This document shows positions 1-10,191 of a stretch of DNA of 39,751 bases, piece after piece. The translations under genes were made by a program, and so were the position numbers. The DNA lies in the NCBI GenBank assembly GCA_015499995.1, contig JADNRV010000393.1, positions 1 to 39,751 of the forward strand, in the 5' to 3' direction. The DNA comes from Flammula alnicola. Its lineage: Eukaryota > Basidiomycota > Agaricomycetes > Agaricales > Strophariaceae. Under the pieces are notes generated by a model that saw nothing but the letters and a program-made list of their open reading frames with translations, did no database searches and was not told the DNA's origin. Position 1 is the first letter of the stretch. Every line of letters begins with the position of its first letter.

Positions 1-1400
1 CAACACCCCCACCTGTAGCATGGCCCGTTGTCGTTCAAGTCCGCCGACATGGATGAGTTCTCGCTTCGCATGAGTTCCTCTCGCAAATTTTCAGGTCAAT
101 ATATTAGATTATATTCCACCTCCTGGCACAGCCTGAAAAACTTACTCCTACCTTACTCCTAATTGCTCATGATTTCGAATTTCATTTCTTTCCGGGAAGC
201 TGGCATGAAGTTGCCTTTGTTAATTGGCAAGATGATAAACCACCTGACTCTGCCGCTCTTTCCCCGTCCGTTCTTATCTTCTCTTGATCGACTATGTCAT
301 CTCATTCAAAGACCTCAATAAAATCGACCAGAGGATGTCGCACTGATATGGCTCTTGCATAGAATTCGCCGACAAGGGAGGTCGATAGTATTCCATTATT
401 AACGTGTTCCTAATGGCATGAGTGAGTTGCCAGACAGTGGGACGTCAATCTTGCATCTAGTCCATAACCCACAACTGCAATTCTCCAGATCTGGACGATA
501 TGTATAGTGCCCGGCCAACTGATACCATGGGACAAAAAATAAGACGTGAGAAAGGCCAAAAGTAAAAGCACGCTGGAACATGGTTTACCTCTGCGACGAC
601 TTAGCGCCAAATTAAATGTGAGGGCTGGCGATTGATGGTCGACAGCAAGTTTAAGACTGTCGTAGAAAATCCGAGAATGGGGAATTAATATGCGCTCCAC
701 CATGTCACTTGCGACCAGGTCGTGGTACTTCACAAGCCCCCTCTTCGACAAGGTTAAAAGCCAAAGCCCTCCCTCTACAAGGTGAATGGTGTCAATCTCA
801 GAGACTGAAATGATGCGCAGTCGAGCAGGCGCCTATCCGTTCTCCAACCGATGTCGACACTCGTTCTAAGACCCATCTTTCGAGCGTTGCCGACGTAGTA
901 GGACGTGACTTTGATCGGCCGGCCCTGAAACAACTCGTCTGGCGATCATCGAGGACTTGGCAATGATGTCATGAATTTTGTGGAGAGAACTTCAACGAAA
1001 CTTGAAAGCGTGACACTACTTGGGCTGAAAACAAAGGGAAAAGCAGAGAAGAGCAGGGTACTAACACGGTGGGGTACCAGTCGACCTCCCGTCGCAGTGG
1101 TGATTGAGGGATAGTATTTGCTAGTACTGTATGTACTTTTGTTTGTCTTCTCAGCTGAAAGAATACATAGACTCGGAGATTTGCAGGTGACCGCAATGCT
1201 GAAAATCTCTTGATACATATCCGCGTCAGAGCCGACGACCATTAGACATAATATACTGAAGTATGGTCCACTCCAATTGACCGCAGATACCAGTGTGGTT
1301 ACTTATGAATTACTAACCCAACGTATGAGTATCTAATCTTATCCGAATAGATAATCACTTGATGACTCGAAAACAGAAATCCAGGGACATCGAATGTTTT
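1..1400. other. Gene-poor left end
   Basis: No convincing coding region, RNA gene or repeat was recognised here. Open frames are short (at most about 113 codons), overlap on opposite strands, and show no family motif or plausible splice chain. It may hold regulatory sequence or decayed genes, but nothing specific can be supported. Confidence 0.5.
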
Positions 1401-1425
1401 CGGACCGAGCTATATAAAGCTAGTC

Positions 1426-1888
1426 CTGTTTTTACCGCGCCCCCTAAACCGCGTCAGAAAGTTGTTATGTAATCTTCGGAGCTTCAATTCTCGTCGCGTC
1501 GACTGGACGCGACAACGCTGGTATTTCGCGACTTCTTAGAGGCAAAGTGTATACTATTGGCTCAAAATATGCTGGGTAAAAATCTCGTCCTGAGAACAGG
1601 AGTTGTTGTGGTAGCTTACATTCCGGTGGGTCAGACTGCGAATTTAGCTTACATAATCTTTGACCATGCTCTGCGCGGCGGACTAGCTCATCTTGAGCTC
1701 ATCCGCATGAAGTCCCAAGCTTTCAAAATCGAAAACTATGTTTATTGAAACTTTTCAAATATCTCCCTCTCCAAACCTTGTCCGAAAACAGTTTCGTCGT
1801 CAAGAAAAACGCGTCCAACCATATTTTTGAAGTCCGAAGATTACATAACAACTTTCTGACACGGTTTGGAGGGCGCGGTAAAAAACAG
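1426..1888. repeat. Imperfect inverted repeat, 55/56-bp arms
   Basis: The left arm (1426-1480) and right arm (1833-1888) are reverse complements with only a few mismatches and one indel. Weaker complementarity continues outward to about 1401 and 1908, including a TATATA-like block in each arm. The 352-bp interior has no recognised gene. No matching target-site duplication was seen at the edges, so it may be an old MITE or a local inverted duplication. The right arm ends about 100 bp before the start codon of the first MFS gene, so it may overlap that promoter. Confidence 0.7.
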
Positions 1889-1988
1889 ACTTCATATATC
1901 GTGATCCGAAGGGCACATCACATATATCGCAGTCTGGCTAGGAGAGACTAATATAAAGCCCCTTCCGAAGATTTTTACACATTTCCTC

Positions 1989-4091
1989 ATGGCTTCAGAA
2001 GAAACCCCTCTCCTCTCCTCCGAAAATGATGTCCTGGAGGATCGTGAGGCGGTATACCGGCGTTTCTCCCTAGCAAGGAAAAGACTCATAGTCCTGATGG
2101 TGTCTGGTTGTGGGCTCATACCGTGTTGAGGATCATTCTTTACAAACCTCCATCTATTCGCTGACGACGCGTTCGTTCTACAGTATTTGTTACTGGGACC
2201 TTCACTCCCTCTATTCCGCAAATTGCAAAAGACCTGAACTCAACAGGGCCTATTGTAAAGTAGGTCTTTTCCATCAACGTCCGCGTTTATAATCAAGTCT
2301 TAGATCGAACCTTTCAGCTTGGCCGTCAGTCTATCGGCATTTGCAGGTTCCATTGGAGGTTTAGTTGGTGGATCGTATTCCACATTTTGTGAGCCATCCT
2401 TCTGTATACCGGCTATTGATATCTCATTTCTTTATATTTACACACATAGACGGACGTAGGCCAGTATACACGTTCACTCTCCCTCTTCTCGTATTTGGAT
2501 CCATTGGCGTTGCTACTGCACCGAATATTCCCTCCCTGCTGTTCTGGAGGTTTCTACAGGCTCTTGGAGCAGCACCAGGTTTAGTACTTGGAGCCGGTGT
2601 TATTGGGGACATCTATAAGCTAGAAGAACGAGGGAGAGCCATGGGGATATTCTTCGCAGTATGTCCATCCGCAATTATTCAAATATTCATTTCGCTTCAT
2701 TTCGTGTTCGTAGGCATGTCTTCTGGGACCGGCATTAGCTCCGCTTGCAGGAGGTAAGTGTCATATGATGGCGTCATGCGGCCTACTATAATGCTCATCA
2801 ATGCTCATCGAAGGTTCCGCAACACACTATTACTCCTGGAGAGCGATGCAAGGCACCTTGGGTGCCTTGGGACTCATCGCATTTTGTGTTATGTACTTCT
2901 TCTTCCCAGAGACCAGTCAACCTGGTGCGCGCGGTATCGACAAACTGCGATCCGAAGAGGGGCCAAAGTGGAAAGAGAGATTCATATTCATCAACCCCCT
3001 GCGGCCGATGCTATTACTTCGCAGTCCCAATCTGCTCTTGATTGTGGGTCTATCTTATTTATGGATCATTTGATTGACGTTGCTGACCATTCACTCCAGT
3101 CGCTAATATCGTCTGCATCCTTAATGTCAGTGTTTGGTTCGTGTTTTATCGATGTCATGTTCCGCGGGGCACAAGTGACACGATCACGATATCAGTGCTA
3201 TTGGTCCCTCTAGCTTACACCATTGTGGGTATTTTGGTTGATGAGGTACGGCTTGTGCTGAGAGATCTCCACAGGGCGTTCGTTATGAGATTTCCAACCA
3301 AGCAATAGTTGGGGCATGCTTCCTCCCCGCTGGATTTGGAAATATGAGTTCGTTTCCTTCCCGTACTTTCTACCCATTTGCCTATGGCTCATTTCTTCGT
3401 AGTTGGAGCGCCTGTAGTAGGTCGCATCTCTGACCGGACTGTCGTGAAATGGCGAACGAAGCGCGGTGGAGTCTGGTATCCCGAGGATCGCCTGAGGGCG
3501 GCTTTGATTCCGTTTGCTATCACTGTGCCAATACCCTTGTTAATATTTGGCATCGTGAACCAATACGTTGACGGGACACCAGGTTTAGTGATCTGTCTGA
3601 TCTGTCTATTTATTAATGGAATGGGGGTGAGTTCTAGGATGCTTTAAACGCGACGGATGGTCACTCTCCACTAACATTATAATCTGATCCGTAGGTCGAG
3701 ATGGCTTTTGGGCCTTGTGCAGCATATCTTGTCGACGTCCTGCATTCTCGCAGTGCAGAAAGCATAGGTGCTAATAAGTGGGTCGATCGCTCCTAGTCCC
3801 CGATACATAGCGCTAATTGCTGGACTGAACTTCAAGTGGACTGCGATCGGTACTAATGGCTGCAGGGATTGCGATTGTCCTGCCAATGATCAATACATTT
3901 GGCATTGCCATTACAAACGCCGCCTGTGCTATTCTTGTGTGGATAGCGTTCGGGTGAGAGCTCTTGGAATTGAGTGTTTATCATACACTCACACCTGCGG
4001 TTATTTCAGAACCCTTTGGTGTATCATCAAGTATGGAGAGCGTATGCGGGCCTGGGTTGATGTTGGTTTTTCAACCGTAGAAAATAACTGA
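1989..4091 (+). CDS. MFS transporter, DHA1-type drug:H+ antiporter-like (tandem copy 1)
   Basis: A predicted plasma-membrane exporter of the major facilitator superfamily; the substrate cannot be told. Thirteen exons can be chained from the ATG at 1989 (MASEETPLLSS...) to TGA at 4089-4091, giving roughly 465 residues and about 12 membrane segments. Family signs are the loop 2-3 motif YGRRPVY, GAGVIGDIYKLEERGRAMG, and a motif C of drug antiporters (GPALAPLAGG). All 12 introns lie at the same positions and phases as in the next gene downstream, with 297 bp between them. Several donors are weak (for example GTTGAG at the first intron and GTTCGT at two others), but every splice restores the homologous frame and no broken codon was found. 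The inverted repeat at 1426-1888 sits directly upstream. Confidence 0.85.
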
Positions 4092-4387
4092 GTAGGATAG
4101 AGATTAGAGGTGCCATTGCTCGAGTCATTTCTGTATCCTGTGTGCACAAATATGTCGTAAGCACCAACGAGACCGCAGAAAAAGGATCAAAATCCTATCC
4201 GAGTCCGATTATGGTGCAATGGCCACCGGACTTGCCCGGCGCCCGCTGATCTCGTGCAAAAATAAAATACGCATTGTGCCAATAGCCAGGATCGTCAAAT
4301 GACTCGACAAGCAATAGCTCAAAGTCCCTCTCTCATCTTGTTCGATTCAAGAAGATTGTTAGAGTCTCCTTGTTCTTTCCGCACAAG

Positions 4388-6503
4388 ATGACTGTAACCA
4401 ACACGGCCTCTGAAGAAACCCCATTGATACCGCTCTCTAAACATGAGGAGGTTTATCTTCGTTTCAAGCCAGCCAAAAAGCGAGTCATTGTTGCGCTCGT
4501 CTCTATTACTGGACTTCTTGCGTGTAAGTGGGTCTTTCTATGACGGTACTTCGTTGACTTATTCAACATCGACTGCAGTGTTTGTGTCGGGAACGTTCGT
4601 CCCTTCAATACCTCAGATTGCTAAGGACCTCGACTCCACACCTCCCATTGTAAGGTGAGCATCGCGTGTAAAGAGATTGAAATGGCCCGGGTTCCCTTTC
4701 CTCCACTGACCGGGCGTATGTAGCTTGGCCGTAAGCCTGTCAATCTTCGCATCCTCCCTGGGCTCCCTCATAGGTGCATCATATTCGAGCTTTTGTAAGC
4801 AATCCACGTTCCCTATCCCGACGAATTATCTCTGATAGTTGAACCTATTTATTAGATGGCAGAAAACCTATCTATCTCATTGGAACACCTCTTCTATTCG
4901 TAGGCTCTCTGGGAGTCGCGGCGGCGCAGACCATACCCCAGTTGTTGGTATGGAGGTTTATTCAAGCCCTCGGCGCGTCGCCAGGCCTTGCGGTTGGATC
5001 AGGAGTTATTGGAGACATATATAAGCTGGAGGAACGGGGACATGCTTTAGGGATATTCTTCTCAGTACGCCCTTTCGCGGTTATTCTGTTGTCTTGTAAT
5101 TCATAGTTCTTAGGCTGTGCTTGCGGGCCCTGCATTAGCTCCCCTTGCCGGAGGTGAGTATCTCTTCGTTCTTTACATACATTCCAAGATCGGACTGAAG
5201 TTTTCCTTAGGTTTTGCTGCACATTATTTCTCATGGCGTCTCATGCAACTCTGGCTGGGGCTTTTCGGTCTCGTCGTGTTCGTCGTGGTGCTCTTATGGT
5301 TCCCAGAAACGTTTCACCCAGGAGAGCGAGGAATTGACAAGGTCGACCCGGCTTCGCTACCGTCGTGGAGGCCAGTATTTGTTAATCCTTTGAAACCTTT
5401 GTTGATATTACGAAGCCCCAATTTGCTCGCGGTTGTACGTCTTCTTCGACAACAACTTGCCAAGGCCCTGTATAATTGACCTCTGATTTTGATAGGCTTT
5501 CGCGGGATTTTTTACCTTAATGACAGACTATGGTAAGATACTTTATTTTTGTTTTAGATATGGAGTTAATATCGTCGTACAGTTTTGTTAATTCCCCTCG
5601 CGTACACGATCGTACGATGTGCCCTACAAAGTTTCAGTAAACGGTCTACTGATCCGCTTTCTTCAGGGTGCGCGATATCATATAACTAATGCGGCGGTCA
5701 TTGGCGCTTGTTTCCTGCCCGTTGGAGTGGGTAACATGAGTACGTACCCTGCAGTTCTTGTTGTAACATGTACTTAACCTATTCTTTCTCCTTGTATCCG
5801 CAGTCGGAGCACCATTGGCTGGACGTATAGCAGATAGAATCGTGGTTCGCTGTCGAAAACAGCGGGGCGGCGAATGGTATCCGGAAGATCGTTTGCGAGC
5901 TACGTACCTTGGAGCTATCTTCCTGGTCCCTCTATCGATCCTCTTCTCCGGTCTGTTGACTGAATATGTTCCTGGTAGAGTAGGTTTAACCTTAAACCTC
6001 ATTTGTCTATTCTTCAATGGGATCGGGGTAAGTGCACCGTCAATCTTAAAGATGCCGTTTATCAACACAGGATTCAACTTCTCTCTTAGGTTGACTTCGT
6101 GCTAAGTCCATCCGCAGCATACTTCGTGGATCTCATGCACTCGCGTAGCGCGGAATCCATGGCCGCTAATAAGTGAGCACATGTTTCCGCTACAAAGCTC
6201 TAATGCGTTCCGGGTCTAAATTTACACCACGATTAGCGGATTCCGCGCGCTCTTGATATCGATGGCGGTCGCCGGGATTCTTCCCAGCATCGAGAACTAT
6301 GGACTTGTGGCGACTAACGCTTTTGCTGCAGTTTGCACCTGGGTGGGCGCTGGGTAAGCTTGCAAATTCTTCTGTACTATGAAACACGCTGACGTGAGGG
6401 CGACTATGACTACGTATACAGCCTTATCTTGGGGACTATACGCTACGGCGACCGATTGAGGGCTGTGGTCAACGTAGGCTTCTCTACTGCGGACAATAAT
6501 TGA
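4388..6503 (+). CDS. MFS transporter, DHA1-type drug:H+ antiporter-like (tandem copy 2)
   Basis: Paralogue of the preceding gene, with about 466 residues in 13 exons. The ATG at 4388 begins MTVTNTASEETPLIPLSKHE and TGA is at 6501-6503. Visible motifs are YGRKPIY (loop 2-3), GSGVIGDIYKLEERGHALG and motif C (GPALAPLAGG). A long central loop follows the sixth membrane segment (WFPETFHPGERGIDK). The last exon ends FSTADNN, matching FSTVENN of copy 1. Introns are about 47-66 bp with mostly good GT-AG sites. Same-strand order, close spacing and identical intron phases indicate an unequal-crossover tandem duplication followed by divergence. Efflux of a toxin or metabolite is the usual role of this family; the actual substrate is unknown. 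Confidence 0.88.
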
Positions 6504-7809
6504 ATAGCGACAGCCTTCGACGGGTCCTGCAACATTGAGAGGATTTCCGAAATGTATTACGCTATCTAGACGATTTGGATTGATACCATAGAGTCCTCTC
6601 TACAGACAATTATCTGCTGTTTCCGTCCTTCCTTAAGACTTGGCGAATTAACGAGATTAACGTTGCCTAGTAAATAGAAGAAGGATACCGTGTGAAGCCC
6701 ACTCTTGATCGACATTCTAGAAACTTGAAAGTCCTGGACTTGGCCGCGACAACGTAGTGACTTTCCGCATCGAGGAAAACCTTGCTCACTCTATGGCTTC
6801 GGTTCTCACTGCATCCGGAGACTACCCACAAATATTCGAATCGTCATCGATGCAAAAAGTTCGCTGGCGTTGGCAGCAGATCAGCTGGCCGTCCCCTGGA
6901 CACTCCTATTTTCGACTTGTTCTTTTATTTTTGAGCAGATACTAATAGGACAAGAAGAGTCAGATGCTCGGCTTGTGTAGCGAAAGCCCTCAGGAAAACG
7001 GCCCGGTCGACCCGGATTGCCTTCTGCCCACTTTTGGAGGGTTTTACATATTTGAGATAAGAACAGCATCGATGGCTTTCATATCTTGCAGACAAAGTTA
7101 CATATGAATGATTCGATTAACTTTTAATCTAGGCTCCGGAGGCTAATCACTGCCCATTGTGCCTCAATTGGGAAGACGGATGGGCCATCGCATGGCATTT
7201 GTTCTAGCCCGGTCAAATGTCCATCTTCCTTGTTTCAATATAAAGAACTCTCTGGGGATCTTCAAGTCCACCTGGACAGGTACTGAATGGGTTCCTCTTA
7301 ATTGTAGATGCCAACCCGGGTGTACATGTACGGACCCGAACCATCCGAGTCCGAGTCCGAGCTCCGAGTCGGGTGGCTTTGTTTCGGGTGGATTCTAAGT
7401 GGGTTCTGGGACCTTTACGGTTTAAATAGCTTTTGGGGTTCGTAACCCTATTGCTGATAGTAGCAGAAGTTGTGACGGCTACTGCCTCATGTGCCTGGCG
7501 GCCTTGGGAGCTTGAGCTATGAATGACTCCCCAAAATCCACGCACGGCAATTCTATTGTTCACCGACGAGCGACGTTCCGAGACGCTCGCTCGCCTCCAG
7601 GAATAGCTACTTGTCGGGTTGTGCTTCGTGGGGAGCGTCGTTTGGCGCAATTCGCAACGAGGCGAGAGCCCATTCCTGAGGTTGCTGAGAAGGTTATCCT
7701 GCGATGTTGCGATCTTCGAAAACATACCGAATTTGCGTCAGGTCCCATCCTGATGGACGACTTTCATGACCTTGACCATGCTGATGTTTCGGGCAAGTAG
7801 GGAAACGAT
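6504..7809. other. Gene-poor stretch left of the transposon
   Basis: No recognised gene. Short open frames on both strands (for example 7519-7800 +) match nothing known to me. A short GAGTCC-type repeat lies near 7349-7370, just after a GTACATGTAC palindrome around 7323. The stretch ends at the 9-bp target duplication of the element at 7810. Confidence 0.5.
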
Positions 7810-7986
7810 CAGGCTCCTAGAACCAGCACGCTCGTATCACTCGCAACTTCATCCTAATAGGTAGTAGGGACTTTTTATCTAATCTTATCAAAATTATCTT
7901 ATCATATCAAAGTGTAAACAAGAGTAAATTCATCTAAGGTGGGTTGCGAGTGATAGAGCGGCTGGCAAACTTTGGATTCGGTGATC
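7810..7986 (+). repeat. Left terminal inverted repeat of the MULE-MITE
   Basis: 177-bp arm beginning CAGGCTCCTAGAACC. It contains a motif reading CGCTCGTATCACTCGCAAC at 7829-7847 and its near-perfect inverted copy at 7943-7960. The arm can therefore fold on itself as well as pair with the right arm. Such subterminal motifs are candidate transposase-binding sites. Confidence 0.93.
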
Positions 7987-8536
7987 CAAAAGTGATCCCC
8001 GAGTCACATCAAGTCACACACGCTCCCAACAACCTCTCGTCGGCGGCATCCTGTAATATACCCATTCTTATAAACTCTTTCATGTTTTTAAGTATCAAGA
8101 TATTTAATTTGTAGAAATTAGATGTTGGTTAGCCCAAACCGCATTTTTCTGCTCCCAAAACTAAATAAAAGCGGATTTATCCCTAATTTGCATACCCATC
8201 CATGCTCTCTGGCATAGAAGAATATGTTTCTTCAACTTCTGTTCATAAATTTTATTCCTTTATTATTTATATCATTCTTTCGGCAGGTCAAAGACGCGAG
8301 AGAAGGAGAAGAACAAGGTTGGAGTGCAAGGAACTACACTGGGCAAAATCCAAAAATCCCAAAGTCATCCCTTGAAAACTCATATGTGTCAAACTTTCAA
8401 AACAGTTGATGTGCAAGACAATCTCACAGCTGATAATTTGAGTTAATCTATGAGTGAATGTTGCAAGAATGAGAGGGCAAAGCAAGAGCAATCCGGAAAG
8501 CGTGACAACCTGAAGGGACTTGTGCCTGGTTACCGA

Positions 8537-8713
8537 GATCACCGAATCCAAAGTTTGCCAGCCGCTCTATCACTCGCAACCCACCTTAGATGAATTTACT
8601 CTTGTTTACACTTTGATATGATAAGATAATTTTGATAAGATTAGATAAAAAGTCCCTACTACCTATTAGGATGAAGTTGCGAGTGATACGAGCGTGCTGG
8701 TTCTAGGAGCCTG
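8537..8713 (-). repeat. Right terminal inverted repeat of the MULE-MITE
   Basis: 177-bp reverse complement of the left arm, ending TTCTAGGAGCCTG. It carries the same nested inverted motif pair, mirrored at about 8563-8580 and 8676-8694. Confidence 0.93.
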
Positions 8714-8722
8714 GGAAACGAT

Positions 8723-9950
8723 CATATTTGACGCCTAGTGTAGGAAAATAACATCCATACCCCGGCGCCCTTGATGACTGGAAATTTGGTAGACATGTGT
8801 TCGGTCATCTCGCCGTGAAGCCCTTAGTCCAGAACAGCCTGGCGGGAAACCTTGCAAAGGAGGTTATGTATAATCAGTGGATAAAGATCCTGATAGAATT
8901 GGACGCTGAGGTGAAGTCATGGGCGTCCCGAGGTACAAGTTAACGTATACTCGAGTCCGCCTGGCCCTGCAGAAGTCACCTCATGCCAGACTTTTAGGGA
9001 CTAGTGACGAGCTCGCCGCTGACTTCACAAGTTGGTAACGATGTTTGCTGCCTCGAGGATCATGCGCACAAGGATACGAAATGATGAAAGTGGTTTTGAG
9101 ACCCGCAAGGCAGAAAGAGCGAACGTAAGCCACAGAGGGATATCAGGATTGGCATCAGCCACATCAGCGATTAAGCGAAGTCAAACCTGAGGCCTCGAGG
9201 ACGGAGTCTGCCAGAGGGCTTGTCGATTCCGCAATGCGCCGTAAGACTAAATGAAAGGCAGACATTCCCCCTCGGGGCATGGGCGGTCGGCGTGAGTAAA
9301 GCCACGCCGGGGACTGAGAAACATGTACAGCCTTTCTTAATGAAGAGATTGACACCATTTGTTGAGGGGCCGAAACGTGGCCCCAGTTCGCAGCCAGTCG
9401 TGCAGCCTCGAGGCTCGGAGAATGGGCGGGTACATTGCACATCAGAATGTTGGCTGGCGCCTTGCTGGCGAAAGTATGTTGGGCTCCATTGCTAAAATTT
9501 CGAGGGAGTTTTGAGAGCCTCCATCCTACAGAACCTCGGCATGATGGAAAACTTGATACCTCCGCAGTTCTTGGCTTCTTTCCGAATGGTAATAAAACGC
9601 TCGCAACAAAACATGACGATGGTTGCAGGTTGCAGGCTGCGACGCATCAGTGCTGTACTTCGGGACATAATTGGATTGTCTAACTTTCGTGAGGTAAGCT
9701 TGCGAGCACTGCAGTCTGGGATCCATTAAAGAAAAGATGTGCTCACTAAGGTGAAAAATATATCCCGATACCGGCGATTCGGAGAGGTGAATCTAAGCCG
9801 ACGTTGAGAACTTGATGGAAAATGAACATGCGATATGCCTCGAGGCGGCAGTGCCCCTGTGGAACACAGAGTGTCAGAAGTCCGTGAGTTGCGTGTGGCT
9901 CGGGGTGATGCTGACTAATAATTTCTGACATGTGGTCCGAGGCGCCTTAC
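8723..9950. other. Gene-poor stretch right of the transposon
   Basis: No gene could be supported. One plus-strand open stretch around 8763-8942 has protein-like composition (reading ...HVFGHLAVKPLVQNS...), but it ends in a stop, has no recognised family and does not join to neighbouring frames. The overlapping frames at 9164-9442 (-) and 9220-9495 (+) look like chance. Confidence 0.45.
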
Positions 9951-10072
9951 CATTCAACAAACTCTCTCCCTCCCATCCATCGACCATCGTCGTCCATTCT
10001 CTTCTCCGATTTTCATGCGATTGGGCCTTGGTTCTTGTATTATGGACGAACTTTGACTGGGTTATCATCGAC

Positions 10073-10176
10073 GTGAGTTTTACTTGCTTCTTTACGTCTG
10101 CGCGCAATTTTGCGGGTCTGCGTCATGGCAGGTCATGGCCTGGAGCAGCGGCTAACACGCACCTGCTACTCTTCAG
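10073..10176 (+). promoter_or_regulatory. Probable 5'-UTR intron of the 10192 gene
   Basis: A strong donor (GTGAGT) at 10073 and an acceptor (TTCAG) ending at 10176 bracket 104 bp immediately before the start codon at 10192. The region before it (about 9950-10072) is pyrimidine-rich, like a fungal leader. The intron holds small upstream ATGs that splicing would remove. Confidence 0.5.
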
Positions 10177-10191
10177 GTTTAAATTACAAGT

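Larger units (their letters stand above)
7801..8722. mobile_element. Non-autonomous Mutator-like element (MULE-MITE), 904 bp, with 9-bp TSD
   Basis: The element runs from 7810 to 8713. Its left 177 bp (7810-7986) and right 177 bp (8537-8713) are reverse complements with no mismatch seen by eye. It is flanked on each side by the same 9 bases, GGAAACGAT (7801-7809 and 8714-8722), as a target-site duplication. Long inverted repeats with a 9-bp duplication are the hallmark of Mutator-like elements. The 550-bp interior is AT-rich and encodes no transposase, so movement would need an enzyme supplied from elsewhere. The matching arms imply a recent insertion. Each arm also contains a nested internal inverted repeat (7829-7847 versus 7943-7960, and the mirrored pair on the right). 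Confidence 0.93.

Noticed and set aside
1401..1908. Inverted repeat interpreted as a bona fide DNA transposon
   Set aside because: No target-site duplication or transposase was seen, so only an inverted repeat is claimed.
7519..7800. Plus-strand 93-codon ORF ending at the transposon edge, considered as a gene split by the insertion
   Set aside because: Removing the element and one target copy leaves the frame terminated by the same TAG, with no continuing coding sequence.
8224..8409. ORF inside the MULE-MITE as a transposase remnant
   Set aside because: It is only 61 codons, AT-rich, without transposase motifs.
9164..9495. Overlapping 89-92 codon frames on both strands
   Set aside because: They are shadows of one another with no motif, splice partners or family resemblance.
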